This document shows, piece by piece, positions 8,726 to 17,864 of a stretch of 35,516 bases of DNA. The notes below the pieces were generated by a model. That model was given only the letters and a program-made list of their open reading frames with translations. It made no database searches and was not told the DNA's origin. The position numbers and the translations under genes are program-made. Each line of letters opens with the position of its first letter. The first letter of the stretch is position 1. The stretch is taken from the NCBI GenBank assembly GCA_002365175.1, contig DEZK01000021.1, forward strand, positions 1-35,516, in the 5' to 3' direction. The stretch is from Raskinella chloraquaticus (SeqCode) (GTDB lineage Bacteria > Pseudomonadota > Alphaproteobacteria > Rhizobiales > UBA4765).

Positions 8726-9384
8726 GGGTGGTCCTCCGACGAGCTACTCTTACGGTTGAGCTTGTCGATTCGCACGATAACAGAATTCGCGGCGGTCCGA
8801 CTGGGAAAGCTCTGGTACCCGATATTCCAACATCTAGTGGCTGCCGTCAATTCAACATCTATATCTTGTCCCTTAGGGAAGAGTGCAACCGCCCCTTTAT
8901 CCACAAATGGTTGCGCCAGACCGCACAGCTTTTCGAGATTGGTGAAGGCGCGGGCCGTCACCACGCCAACCTCCATCCCGTGCAGGACGGCAGCATCCTC
9001 AATCGCGACAGCATGAACGCGGGCAGGCGCACCGGTGAGGCGGATGATCTCACGCAGGAAAGCGACTTTGCGTTGATTGGGTTCGACGAGTTCAACAACG
9101 CCATCCGCCCCCTTTTCCATCATCGCAAGCGCAATGACGAGGCCGGGAAAACCCGCGCCAGCCCCCATGTCAATCCACCGGCGCGACAACGGCGCCAGAT
9201 CGCTGAGCTGCCAGCAATCAGCAAAATGCCGGCGCCAGAGATCAGGCAATGTGGTCGCCGACACAAGGTTGTGGACGGCCTGCCAGCGACGCAACGTAGC
9301 GTCATAGAGGCGAAGGCGTTCAAGCGTCTGGCTCGACACGTCGACCCCCAGAGCCTGCTCACCACCGCAGCGCGGCGCTGTCAT
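8722..9384 (-). CDS. rsmG: 16S rRNA (guanine-527-N7)-methyltransferase RsmG (GidB)
   Basis: A 220-residue class I SAM methyltransferase that modifies G527 of 16S rRNA; loss in other bacteria gives low-level streptomycin resistance. The SAM-binding motif is IDMGAGAGFPGLVIA, followed by VELVEPNQRKVAFLREI, and the VVTARAF and LFPKGQDIDVEL regions match family motifs. The frame extends to 9438, but ATG 9384, one base after the mnmG stop, gives the expected length. It overlaps parA by 4 bases. Confidence 0.95.
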   Translation of the reverse strand: MTAPRCGGEQALGVDVSSQTLERLRLYDATLRRWQAVHNLVSATTLPDLWRRHFADCWQLSDLAPLSRRWIDMGAGAGFPGLVIALAMMEKGADGVVELVEPNQRKVAFLREIIRLTGAPARVHAVAIEDAAVLHGMEVGVVTARAFTNLEKLCGLAQPFVDKGAVALFPKGQDIDVELTAATRCWNIGYQSFPSRTAANSVIVRIDKLNRKSSSSEDHP

Positions 9385-9385
9385 A

Positions 9386-11299
9386 TCACACCGCCCGGCT
9401 GCTCTTGGCGTTCGCTTTGACACGGCCCTTGCGGGCATGAACCAGCAGAAGCCCCAGTGCAGCGGGTGTCATGCCATAGATACGCGACGCCTGGCCTAGC
9501 GTTGCCGGGCGGGCAGCAACCAGCCGGTCACGAATTTCGTTCGATAATCCCGATATGTCCGCATAATCCATATCGGCGGGCAGAAGGGCGTTCTCTTCAC
9601 GCTGCAGCGCTTGGATTTCCAGATGCTGGCGCACTGCATAAACATGGTATGTCGCCTCGATCTCGAGCTGCTGGGCAATCGGCGGTGGCAGCGCCAATAA
9701 GGCGGGCCACACCTGCCCGAGGCGCGCCAGATCAATATCCGGATAGGACAGGATGTCCCAGGCGCTGCGCCGGATGCCGTCCAGATTGAGCGCAAGCCCT
9801 GCCTTTGTCGCCTCCGAGGGCGTAATGACCAGCGATTTGGCAAGATCCATCGCTGCCGCAAGCCCCTCCGCTTTGCGCGCGAAGGCGCGTCGCCGCTCGG
9901 GTCCGACACAGCCTGTGTCGATACCAAGCGGCGTCAGCCTTGTATCCGCATTATCAGCGCGCAGCGTGAGACGATACTCGGCCCGCGAGGTGAACATGCG
10001 ATAAGGCTCGGTGACGCCACGTGTCACCAGATCATCGACCAGAACGCCGATATAGCTGCGCGCCCGCGCAAAGGTCACCGCTGCGCCCCCGCCGGCCAGC
10101 CGTGCCGCGTTGAGCCCCGCCACCAGGCCCTGCGCGGCTGCCTCCTCATAGCCGGTGGTGCCGTTGATCTGGCCGGCGAGAAAAAGTCCCGGCAGCCGCT
10201 TCAGTTCGAGCGTGGCGCCAAGCTCCCTTGGATCGACATAATCATATTCGATCGCGTAACCCGGCTGCACGATACGCGCACGCTGCAGACCGGGAATGGT
10301 ACGGATGAACGCCTCCTGCACGTCAGCGGGCAGCGACGTTGAAATCCCGTTGGGATAAACGGTTGGATCGTCAAGCCCTTCCGGTTCGAGAAAAATCTGA
10401 TGCCCGTCCCGCTCACCAAATCGGACGATCTTGTCTTCTATCGACGGACAATAGCGCGGACCCACACCCGATATTTGCCCTGAATACATCGCCGAGCGAT
10501 GAAGATTGGCTTCAATCAGCCGATGGGTCTCGGCAGTGGTGCGGGTGATATGGCACAGGACCTGCGGGGAGGGCAGTTTTGTTGTCATAAATGAGAACGC
10601 CGCCGGCTCCTCGTCACCCGGCTGCGCATCAAGTCCGGCATAATCGATGGTGCGGCCATCGAGCCTCGCGGGCGTGCCGGTTTTGAGACGCCCCAGCCTG
10701 AGGCCCAGCCGCTGCAGCCTCTCGGCAAGCGCGAGGGAGGGCGCTTCGCCGACACGGCCGGCAGGTGTCGTAACCTCCCCTAGATGGATCATGCCGCGCA
10801 GAAAAGTGCCTGTCGTGAGGACAACGGCGTCCGCCCGCACAACGCGGCCGTCAGCCAGCACGACCCCGCGGCAGCATCCTTGATCGACGACCAGATCGGC
10901 GACCTCACCTTCGAGCATCGCCACGCCGCCTTGCTCACGCAGCGCCGTCTGCATGGCGGCGGCGTAGAGCCGGCGATCCGCCTGGGCGCGCGGCCCGCGC
11001 ACTGCCGGCCCTTTGCGCCGATTGAGCATGCGGAACTGAATCCCTGCGTCATCGGCCACGCGCCCCATGAGGCCGTCAAGCGCATCGATTTCGCGCACAA
11101 GATGGCCTTTTCCCAGCCCGCCAATGGCCGGATTGCACGACATGGCGCCGATACGGTCGAGACGGTGGGTGATCAGCACGCTCGCGGCACCGAGGCGCGC
11201 TGCTGCAGCGACGGCCTCACAACCAGCATGCCCGCCGCCTACCACGATGACGTCGTAGCGTGTCTCCGGACCACCCGCGGGATGAAAATCACTGCTCAT
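9386..11299 (-). CDS. mnmG: tRNA uridine-34 carboxymethylaminomethyl modification enzyme MnmG (GidA)
   Basis: A 637-residue FAD-dependent enzyme that works with MnmE to make the cmnm5U34 modification of tRNA wobble uridines. The FAD-binding motif VVGGGHAGCEAVAAAARLG lies near residue 20, and GLGKGHLVREIDALDGLMG, VVLTTGTFLRGMIHLGE, LKTGTPARLDG and FLAGQINGTTGYEEAAAQG are diagnostic. The C-terminal helical domain, which binds MnmE and tRNA, is complete. It is separated from mnmE by a 128-base gap that holds parS, and rsmG follows after one base. Confidence 0.98.
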   Translation of the reverse strand: MSSDFHPAGGPETRYDVIVVGGGHAGCEAVAAAARLGAASVLITHRLDRIGAMSCNPAIGGLGKGHLVREIDALDGLMGRVADDAGIQFRMLNRRKGPAVRGPRAQADRRLYAAAMQTALREQGGVAMLEGEVADLVVDQGCCRGVVLADGRVVRADAVVLTTGTFLRGMIHLGEVTTPAGRVGEAPSLALAERLQRLGLRLGRLKTGTPARLDGRTIDYAGLDAQPGDEEPAAFSFMTTKLPSPQVLCHITRTTAETHRLIEANLHRSAMYSGQISGVGPRYCPSIEDKIVRFGERDGHQIFLEPEGLDDPTVYPNGISTSLPADVQEAFIRTIPGLQRARIVQPGYAIEYDYVDPRELGATLELKRLPGLFLAGQINGTTGYEEAAAQGLVAGLNAARLAGGGAAVTFARARSYIGVLVDDLVTRGVTEPYRMFTSRAEYRLTLRADNADTRLTPLGIDTGCVGPERRRAFARKAEGLAAAMDLAKSLVITPSEATKAGLALNLDGIRRSAWDILSYPDIDLARLGQVWPALLALPPPIAQQLEIEATYHVYAVRQHLEIQALQREENALLPADMDYADISGLSNEIRDRLVAARPATLGQASRIYGMTPAALGLLLVHARKGRVKANAKSSRAV

Positions 11300-11411
11300 C
11301 GCCGGCTCTTAGCAGCGAAAGGGTCATGCTGGCCAGCGCTTCGTTACAACGGCGCTCTGGGCGCGATGATTTCCGTGTCCGAATCGATCGGAAATCGTGA
11401 GTCGTATCAAT

Positions 11412-11427
11412 TGTTTCACGTGAAACA
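11412..11427. promoter_or_regulatory. parS centromere site 1 (perfect 16-base palindrome)
   Basis: The sequence TGTTTCACGTGAAACA is identical to the conserved bacterial parS consensus, the loading site of ParB. It begins directly after the mnmE stop codon (11428-11430) in the mnmE-mnmG gap. With parA and parB about 3-4 kb away and a predicted oriC about 6.5 kb away, this is a standard origin-proximal centromere location. Confidence 0.96.
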
Positions 11428-12729
11428 TTATTTACCAACGCAGAAGCGTGCAAAGATCTCGCCAAGCACATCCTCGACATCGATCCGCCCCGTCACCCGC
11501 CCAATTGCCATCGCCGCCAGACGCAGATCCTCGGCGGTGAATTCCAATGGATAGCTGATATCGGCCGCCAAAACACGTTGCAGATGATCTGCTGCTTCGA
11601 GAAATGACACGCGATGCCGCTCTCTGATCATGACCGGCGCGCCGTCCGCATCACCAACAAGATCGCGCCCGAATCGCTGCAGATCCTGCAATAACCGATC
11701 AAGTCCGAAACCTGTGACCGTCGACAGGCCGCTTGCAGCCGGGTCGTCCCCCTGATGCAAATCCTGCTTGCTGCGAAACGACCAGACCGGCACACGTCCC
11801 TCGGCGCCCGCTGCGCCATCCTCGCTGAGCCACAGCACCAGATCCGCATGTCCCATGCGCGCGCGCGTCCGCCGCATACCTTCGACCTCAACAGGATCGG
11901 CGGAAGTTCGCAGTCCAGCCGTGTCGCTGATCTGGAACGCAACCCCGCCGAGATCAAGGTGCACATCGATCACATCACGCGTCGTCCCGGGCTGTTCTGT
12001 GACGATCGCCACCTCTTTTTGCGCAAACCAGTTCAGCAGGCTGGATTTGCCGGCATTGGGCGGCCCGGCGATGACAACTTGCACCCCGTCACGTAATATC
12101 TGCCCTCGCGCGATAGACTGCAGATGCACGGCAATGTCAGCGTTGAGTTTTTCGACGACATCCAGCATTGCGCCCCGCGTTTCAGCCGGAACGTCGCCTT
12201 CGTCGGAAAAATCGATCGCTGCCTCGATCAGCGCCTGCGCCCAGGTAATCCGCCGCGTCCAGTTCTCATACAAGGCGCGGTGGACACCGATTGCCGCACG
12301 CAACGCTGCCCGGCGCTGCTGTTCGGTCTGCGCGTCCAGCAGATCGGACAAGCCTTCGATCTCGGTCAGATCGAGGCGCCCATTGGCAAAAGCCCGTCGC
12401 GTGAATTCTCCCGCTTCCGCTGCCCGCGTGCCATCAATCACGGCCAAAGCGCCAAGCGTCGCGGCAATCACCGCACGCCCCCCATGGATGTGAAGTTCGG
12501 CGACATCCTCTCCGGTAAAGCTGGCCGGGCCAGGAAACCACAGCACCAGGCCCTGATCGATCAGTTCCTGGCTGACCGGATGACGAATACGCGTCAGAAC
12601 GGCGCGGCGCGGTGCGGGCAACACGCCGCACAGCGCGCGGACCGCTGCGGCACTCGCACCTCCCGACAGACGAATGATGGCCACGCCGGCCTTCCCGACA
12701 CCGGAGCTGAGCGCGTAGATAGTGTCCAT
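11428..12729 (-). CDS. mnmE: tRNA modification GTPase MnmE (TrmE)
   Basis: A 433-residue GTPase partner of MnmG. The N-terminal folate-binding domain (about 1-118) includes IRLSG, FTGEDVAELHIHGG and AEAGEFTRRAFANGRLDLTE. The G domain has the P-loop GPPNAGKS at 222-229, the switch TTRDVID and DTAG. The protein ends in the catalytic-Cys motif FCVGK (Cys430), close to the usual FCIGK. It modifies the wobble uridine of tRNA together with MnmG. ATG 12729 is the start. The DUF255 gene diverges from it across only 47 bases. Confidence 0.98.
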   Translation of the reverse strand: MDTIYALSSGVGKAGVAIIRLSGGASAAAVRALCGVLPAPRRAVLTRIRHPVSQELIDQGLVLWFPGPASFTGEDVAELHIHGGRAVIAATLGALAVIDGTRAAEAGEFTRRAFANGRLDLTEIEGLSDLLDAQTEQQRRAALRAAIGVHRALYENWTRRITWAQALIEAAIDFSDEGDVPAETRGAMLDVVEKLNADIAVHLQSIARGQILRDGVQVVIAGPPNAGKSSLLNWFAQKEVAIVTEQPGTTRDVIDVHLDLGGVAFQISDTAGLRTSADPVEVEGMRRTRARMGHADLVLWLSEDGAAGAEGRVPVWSFRSKQDLHQGDDPAASGLSTVTGFGLDRLLQDLQRFGRDLVGDADGAPVMIRERHRVSFLEAADHLQRVLAADISYPLEFTAEDLRLAAMAIGRVTGRIDVEDVLGEIFARFCVGK

Positions 12730-12776
12730 CGACCGATTCCCTGCCCGCGAGTTCTGCTACTGTCGAGGAGCACCCT

Positions 12777-14810
12777 TTGAGCGAGATCCTGTTCAAGAAC
12801 CGCCTTGCTGAAACGTCAAGCCCCTATCTGCTCCAGCACCGCGACAACCCCGTCCACTGGTTCCCCTGGGGCCGGGAAGCACTCGATATCGCGCAACAAC
12901 TCGATCGACCGATCCTGCTCTCGATCGGTTATGCCGCCTGTCACTGGTGCCACGTGATGGCGCATGAAAGTTTCGAAAACGAATCCATTGCAGCGGCAAT
13001 GAACGCATCTTTCATCAACATCAAGGTCGACCGTGAGGAACGTCCCGATATCGACCATCTCTACATGTCAGCCCTCCACGCTCTGGGGGAACAGGGCGGA
13101 TGGCCGTTGACGATGTTCCTCAGTCCAACAGGCATGCCGTTCTGGGGCGGCACCTACTTCCCACCCACGGCTCGTTACGGCCGGCCGGGCTTCCCCGATG
13201 TCCTGCGGGAAGTCAGCAAAGCCTGGCAGGAGCGCCGTTTCGCCATCGAATCAACCGGCCATAAACTGGTCGATTCGCTGCGCGGTCATGCCGAGGCGGC
13301 GGCGCCCGGACTCGATCGCGGAGTGCTCGACCTCGCAGCGGCCCGATTGCTCGGTGTCATGGATACGGTAAAGGGCGGCACGCGCGGCGCACCGAAATTT
13401 CCCAACGCTCCTCTCCTTGAACTATTTGAACGCGCCTGGGAGCGCACAGGCGACAAGACCTATATCGACATCCTCGATCTGACGCTGACGAAACTCTGTC
13501 TGGGCGGCATTTACGACCATTTCGGCGGTGGTCTTTGTCGCTATTCCACTGACGATGACTGGCTTGTACCTCATTTCGAAAAAATGCTGTACGACAATGC
13601 GCAGCTGATCGATTTGCTGGCGAGCGCCTTTCTGCGCACCGGAAACGCGCTGTTCCGTCAACGAATCGATGAGACCGTGTCGTGGATGATCCGTGATCTC
13701 AAGGCACTCCGGCCGGCATTCGCCGCGAGCATCGACGCTGATTCCGGTGAAGGCGAAGGCGCCTTTTATGTCTGGACGCCGACGCAGGTTACGAATGCGG
13801 TTGGGTCGATCGCGCCAGACGTCAACCGGCGCTACGAGATTACAGAGGGTGGCAATTGGGAGGGGGTTTCCATCCCGCATCTGCTGCACCCTGGCGCAGA
13901 TAAAATCGTAGGCGAAACAATACCCGATTCTATCTTCCAGGCGCTCCGCGTTTCACGTGAAACACGGCCCCACCCAGCCACCGACGATAAATTGCTCGCT
14001 GATTGGAATGCGTTATCGGTCATCGCTCTGGCCCGAGCTGGCGATATTTGCGAACGACCTGACTGGCTGGCACTGGCAACCGACATCCATGGTTTCATCT
14101 GCGAATCAATGCTGTCCCCGCATCACCGTTTTCACAGTTACCGCGAAGGGCGTGGTAGTTCACCAGCCATGGCGGGTGATTACGCCAGCATGGCGCTCGC
14201 CAGCCTCACCCTCCATCAGGTGACCGGTGAGAACCATCTGATTGCGCAGGCGGTTGAATTCCTGACTGTTCTTGATCGCGATTATCTGAGCGCGACCGAC
14301 GGGCTCTATACGATCGCAGCAACCACCGCCGCCGATCTGCCGCTCCATCTGCCATCAACCATGGACGAAGCCATACCCAACCTGCACGGACAGGCCCTCG
14401 CGGCCATGGTTCGCCTGGCCCATCTCACCGGTGACCACTCCTGGCTGGAGCGTGCCGATTGCCTGTTTGACTGTCTGGCGGCGCCCACACAGCGTAATGT
14501 TTACGGCCACGCCAGTATCCTGAACGCGCTCGATCTGCGCCTGTGCATGGTTCAGATCATCATCATCGGCGCCCTCGATGATCCGGGGAGTGCGGCGCTG
14601 GCCCGCACCGCCCGCTTGTTCTATCCCCGTAAAACCATCCTGTTCACCCTTGCCGACACCTCAGCGCTGCCAACGTCACATCCAGCCCATGGCAAGACGA
14701 CGATCAGCAATCAGCCGACAATCTATGTCTGCGTCGGTGAACGCTGTTCCCGGCCGATGAGCGATACAACTCAGCTCGCGGCGATCATCAGCGAAATGAT
14801 GCGGCTGTGA
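12777..14810 (+). CDS. DUF255 thioredoxin-domain / six-hairpin glycosidase-like protein (YyaL family)
   Basis: A 677-residue protein. The N-terminal thioredoxin-like domain opens with NRLAETSSPYLLQHRDNPVHW and carries CHWCHVM (Cys55, Cys58). It is followed by NIKVDREERPDIDHLYM and GGWPLTMFLSPTGMPFWGGTYFP, then a large alpha/alpha-toroid region with YDHFGGGLCRYSTDDDWLVPHFEKMLYD. The family (spermatogenesis-associated protein 20, YyaL) is widespread and its function is unproven. The start is TTG at 12777, chosen because GAGGAG lies 6 bases upstream. A near-perfect parS lies inside the gene at 13949-13964. The 3' end faces rho across a double-hairpin repeat. Confidence 0.92.
   Translation: MSEILFKNRLAETSSPYLLQHRDNPVHWFPWGREALDIAQQLDRPILLSIGYAACHWCHVMAHESFENESIAAAMNASFINIKVDREERPDIDHLYMSALHALGEQGGWPLTMFLSPTGMPFWGGTYFPPTARYGRPGFPDVLREVSKAWQERRFAIESTGHKLVDSLRGHAEAAAPGLDRGVLDLAAARLLGVMDTVKGGTRGAPKFPNAPLLELFERAWERTGDKTYIDILDLTLTKLCLGGIYDHFGGGLCRYSTDDDWLVPHFEKMLYDNAQLIDLLASAFLRTGNALFRQRIDETVSWMIRDLKALRPAFAASIDADSGEGEGAFYVWTPTQVTNAVGSIAPDVNRRYEITEGGNWEGVSIPHLLHPGADKIVGETIPDSIFQALRVSRETRPHPATDDKLLADWNALSVIALARAGDICERPDWLALATDIHGFICESMLSPHHRFHSYREGRGSSPAMAGDYASMALASLTLHQVTGENHLIAQAVEFLTVLDRDYLSATDGLYTIAATTAADLPLHLPSTMDEAIPNLHGQALAAMVRLAHLTGDHSWLERADCLFDCLAAPTQRNVYGHASILNALDLRLCMVQIIIIGALDDPGSAALARTARLFYPRKTILFTLADTSALPTSHPAHGKTTISNQPTIYVCVGERCSRPMSDTTQLAAIISEMMRL
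13949..13964. promoter_or_regulatory. parS centromere site 2, inside a coding region (15/16 match)
   Basis: CGTTTCACGTGAAACA differs from the parS palindrome only in the first base. It encodes residues R-V-S-R-E-T of the DUF255 protein. With site 1 at 11412 it gives two ParB loading sites 2.5 kb apart, both within 7 kb of the predicted oriC. Other CACGTG occurrences in the window lack the flanking TTT/AAA arms. Confidence 0.85.
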
Positions 14811-14822
14811 ATGGCACCAAAC

Positions 14823-14928
14823 CTAGAGCATCATCCCGCCAGGTGGATACCGGCTGGCGGAAAAAGATGATACGAAAGCAATAATCTAGAGCAAAAATCC
14901 GTTCCAACTTGATCGGACTTTGCTCTAG
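14823..14928 (-). repeat. 106-base double-hairpin intergenic repeat, copy A
   Basis: Two stem-loops in tandem. Read on the minus strand, the first pairs AGAGCAAAGTCCG with CGGATTTTTGCTCT. The second has outer arms ending in ATCATC/GATGAT and inner arms CCGCCAG/CTGGCGG. The element starts and ends with CTAG. Its end at 14925-14927 supplies the TAG stop of rho. It fills the gap between the convergent DUF255 gene and rho, so a bidirectional terminator or RNA-stabilising role is likely. Copy B at 26220-26325 is its reverse complement with 2 differences. Confidence 0.93.
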
Positions 14929-16190
14929 GTATTCATCGTATCGAAGAATTCCGAGTTTGTTTTTGTCTGTCGCAATTTATCGACGAGGAATTCGATGGCA
15001 TCCATCGTTCCCATGGGGTTGAGGATGCGGCGCAGCACATACATCTTCTTTAAAATATCCGGCGGGGTCAGCAATTCTTCCTTGCGCGTGCCGGAGCGCA
15101 GGATATCCATGGCCGGGAAGACCCGCTTGTCGGCGACTTTCCGGTCAAGGATGATTTCCGAATTGCCGGTTCCCTTGAACTCCTCGAAAATCACCTCATC
15201 CATGCGGCTGCCAGTATCGATCAGCGCCGTGGCGATAATCGTCAGCGATCCGCCTTGTTCAATATTGCGTGCAGCGCCAAAAAAGCGCTTCGGGCGTTGC
15301 AAAGCATTAGCATCGACACCACCGGTCAAGACTTTTCCCGATGACGGTACGACCGTATTGTAGGCGCGCCCGAGCCGCGTGATCGAATCAAGCAGGATGA
15401 CAACGTCGCGCCCATGCTCGACCAGGCGCTTTGCCTTTTCAATCACCATCTCGGCCACCTGGACATGGCGCACCGCCGGTTCGTCGAACGTCGATGATAC
15501 CACCTCGCCCTTGACCGAGCGCTGCATGTCGGTGACTTCTTCCGGCCGCTCATCGATCAGCAGAACAATGAGGAAGCACTCGGGATGATTGGTGGTGATC
15601 GCCTGCGCGACATTTTGCAGCAGCACGGTCTTGCCGGTGCGCGGCGGCGCAACGATCAATGCCCGCTGCCCTTTGCCGATGGGGGCAACAATATCGATCA
15701 CGCGTGGTGACAGATCCTTGCGCGTCGGATCCTCGACTTCCATACGCAGCCGCTTGTCAGGATAAAGGGGCGTCAGATTGTCGAAATGAACCTTGTGCTT
15801 GGCCTTCTCCGGATCCTCGAAATTGATCGTGCCGACCTTGAGGAGGGCGAAATATCGCTCGCCATCCTTGGGGGAGCGGATCTGCCCTTCGACTGTATCA
15901 CCACTCCGCAGCGAGAACCGACGGATCTGCGCGGGGGATACATAGATATCATCTGGTCCAGCCAGGTAGTTGGCTTCTGGCGAGCGTAAAAAGGCAAAAC
16001 CGTCTTGCAGAACTTCAACAACACCTTCGCCAATAATCTCCACGTCTTTTTCGGCGTATTTCTTCAATATTGCAAAAAGCAACTCCTGCTTGCGCAAGGT
16101 CGATGCATTTTCAACACCGACACTTTCAGCCGTTTCAAGAATTTCTGTCGGCGTCTTGCGCTTCAGGTCTTTAAGCTTGATTTCTTGCAT
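14925..16190 (-). CDS. rho: transcription termination factor Rho
   Basis: A 421-residue hexameric RNA translocase. The N-terminal domain (about 1-48) has the LKDLKRKTPTEILETAE opening. The cold-shock-like primary RNA-binding domain (about 49-125) includes GFAFLRSPEANYL. The ATPase core carries the P-loop APPRTGKT at 181-188, LLIDERPEEVTDM, the arginine-rich RPKRFFGAARNIE (Q-loop/R-loop region), and the C-terminal FFDTMNT. There is no extra insertion. The start has a GGAG site in front of ATG 16190. The TAG stop is formed by the repeat at 14823-14928. The 212-base leader up to hemJ shows no further gene. Confidence 0.98.
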   Translation of the reverse strand: MQEIKLKDLKRKTPTEILETAESVGVENASTLRKQELLFAILKKYAEKDVEIIGEGVVEVLQDGFAFLRSPEANYLAGPDDIYVSPAQIRRFSLRSGDTVEGQIRSPKDGERYFALLKVGTINFEDPEKAKHKVHFDNLTPLYPDKRLRMEVEDPTRKDLSPRVIDIVAPIGKGQRALIVAPPRTGKTVLLQNVAQAITTNHPECFLIVLLIDERPEEVTDMQRSVKGEVVSSTFDEPAVRHVQVAEMVIEKAKRLVEHGRDVVILLDSITRLGRAYNTVVPSSGKVLTGGVDANALQRPKRFFGAARNIEQGGSLTIIATALIDTGSRMDEVIFEEFKGTGNSEIILDRKVADKRVFPAMDILRSGTRKEELLTPPDILKKMYVLRRILNPMGTMDAIEFLVDKLRQTKTNSEFFDTMNT

Positions 16191-16402
16191 GATGATGCTC
16201 CACGGCGTCCAACACTGCCCGGACGACGGCTATCGATGGGCTGCTGACCACAGGAAGGGCGCTGCCTTTAGGACCGTTAATTGTGAGAATGTGAGCATTA
16301 CGGACAACATGCCGCCACGCCGCACTGAAAGGAGGGACCTATGCCATAGCCATAACTGCCCGATGACGCAAGTCGGGCGTGCGCGGTTCCGGTCTCACCA
16401 CA

Positions 16403-16831
16403 TCAGCTGAACGGCTTGATGACGACAAGGATGACGATAGCGATCATCAGAACGGTGGGTACTTCGTTCATCAGCCGCCAGTAACCCTCGCTTCCGGGCC
16501 GCTCATCGGTCGCAAAACCCCGCTGAGCCTTCGCCAGATAGACATGCATCGCCGTCATGGCGATAACCAGCAGCAATTTGCCATGAAGCCATGGCGCTTT
16601 CCACCATTGCCCCTCAACCGCGAGCCAGATGCCAAAGACCCATGTTGAAACCATCGCCGGCGTCATGATCGCCTTTAACAGGCGCCGCTCCATCACTTTC
16701 AGCGTGTCCGACAATTCGCCGCCAGACACAGCTTTGCAATGGTAGACGAAAAGGCGCGGCAGATAGAGCATTCCGGCCATCCAGGCAATCACCGAGATGA
16801 TATGAGCTGCTTTCAACCAGACATATGTCAT
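16403..16831 (-). CDS. hemJ: protoporphyrinogen IX oxidase HemJ
   Basis: A 142-residue membrane protein of the HemJ (UPF0093) family, which oxidises protoporphyrinogen IX to protoporphyrin IX in haem synthesis. Four hydrophobic segments are visible. Conserved motifs are KAAHIISVIAWMAGMLYLPRLFVYH (beginning at residue 7; His10 and His31 are probable haem or substrate contacts), WLHGKLLLV and the NEVPTVLM segment before the last helix. It starts one base after the hemE stop, so hemE and hemJ are cotranscribed. Confidence 0.94.
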   Translation of the reverse strand: MTYVWLKAAHIISVIAWMAGMLYLPRLFVYHCKAVSGGELSDTLKVMERRLLKAIMTPAMVSTWVFGIWLAVEGQWWKAPWLHGKLLLVIAMTAMHVYLAKAQRGFATDERPGSEGYWRLMNEVPTVLMIAIVILVVIKPFS

Positions 16832-16832
16832 C

Positions 16833-17864
16833 TTACGACGTCCTCACGCAATCAACGAGATAGGCCACATCCTCAATCCGCGCTTCGGGTGTGATCCCGT
16901 GACCGAGGTTGAACACGAAAGGCCGCCCGCGCATCGCCGGCAACAAGCGCTCGAGGCCTTCATCGATAGCCGCTCGCCCGGCAACAAGACGCAACGGGTC
17001 GAGATTGCCCTGAACCGGCAGTCCTATCGTCGACGACACCCATTGTGGATCAAGCCCCCAGTCAAAGCCTATCGCATCAACACCGGTTACCTCGGCGTAA
17101 AAAGGCAACATCGGTCCGGCACCCCGCGGAAAACCAATGATTTTCGCATCAGGCACCGTCTCCCGCACGCCTTTGACGATCCGCGCCGTGGGTCGAACAA
17201 CAAATCGCTCGAACGCGCTTGCATCAAGGGCTCCGCTCCAGGTTTCGAAAATCTGCACCGTATCGGCGCCCGCTTTGAGTTGCGCGATCAGATGCTGAAT
17301 TGATACCACACACAGCCGATCAATCAGGCGATCAAGGCGCTGAGGCGACGCATACGCCCAGTGTTTCGCAGCGATCTGCTCATCTTTGCCACGCCCGGCG
17401 ATCATATAGGTCGCAACCGTCCACGGACCTCCGCAAAAGCCGATCAGAGCCTTTTCCGCGCCTAGGCGCGAGCGGATCGCGGCAACAGCCTCGTAGACCG
17501 CATCAAGCCGGTCGATGGCGCTCTCAACGACCAGCCGGTCTATGTCATCATCCCCCTGCAACGGATCAAGACGCGGCCCTTCCCCGGCCATAAACCGCAC
17601 ATCGCGACCCATCGCATGGGGAATAACAAGAATGTCGGAAAAGAGAATCGCTGCGTCAAAATCAAAGCGCCTGATCGGCTGCAATGTGACTTCGCAGGCA
17701 AGCTCAGGTGAAAAACACAGATCGAGAAACGAGCCCGCCTGTGCCCTCACAGCGCGATATTCCGGCAGATAGCGTCCTGCCTGGCGCATCAGCCACAAAG
17801 GGGGCGGCCATAGCGCATGTCCTGACAGCGTTTGCTGAAAGCGTCCGGCCTTCGTCGCGTTCAT
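16833..17864 (-). CDS. hemE: uroporphyrinogen decarboxylase
   Basis: A 343-residue TIM-barrel enzyme that decarboxylates uroporphyrinogen III to coproporphyrinogen III. The substrate-binding PPLWLMRQAGRYLPEYR (Arg27, Arg31), catalytic Asp77 in AAILFSDILVIPHAMG, the GFCGGPWTVATYMI loop, FETWSGAL and the closing FNLGHGITPEA are all intact. ATG 17864 has an AAGG site. Upstream lies the predicted oriC, as in Caulobacter and many other alphaproteobacteria. hemJ follows one base after the stop. Confidence 0.98.
   Translation of the reverse strand: MNATKAGRFQQTLSGHALWPPPLWLMRQAGRYLPEYRAVRAQAGSFLDLCFSPELACEVTLQPIRRFDFDAAILFSDILVIPHAMGRDVRFMAGEGPRLDPLQGDDDIDRLVVESAIDRLDAVYEAVAAIRSRLGAEKALIGFCGGPWTVATYMIAGRGKDEQIAAKHWAYASPQRLDRLIDRLCVVSIQHLIAQLKAGADTVQIFETWSGALDASAFERFVVRPTARIVKGVRETVPDAKIIGFPRGAGPMLPFYAEVTGVDAIGFDWGLDPQWVSSTIGLPVQGNLDPLRLVAGRAAIDEGLERLLPAMRGRPFVFNLGHGITPEARIEDVAYLVDCVRTS

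Noticed and set aside
8728..9420. 230-codon plus-strand frame opposite rsmG
   Set aside because: Shadow of rsmG; SAM-binding motifs and operon spacing support only the minus-strand gene.
12949..12960. Other CACGTG sites (also near 1970, 2916, 33025 and 35381) as extra parS sites
   Set aside because: None has the TTT/AAA arms of the 16-base palindrome; only 11412 and 13949 match.
16331..16349. GGAGGG followed by ATG-CCA-TAG in the hemJ-rho gap as a leader peptide
   Set aside because: A two-codon frame is too short to support, and it lies on the strand opposite to hemJ and rho.
16358..16378. GCCCGA/TCGGGC hairpin in the hemJ-rho gap as a terminator
   Set aside because: Stem of 6 with a 9-base loop and no T-tract on either side; too weak to call.
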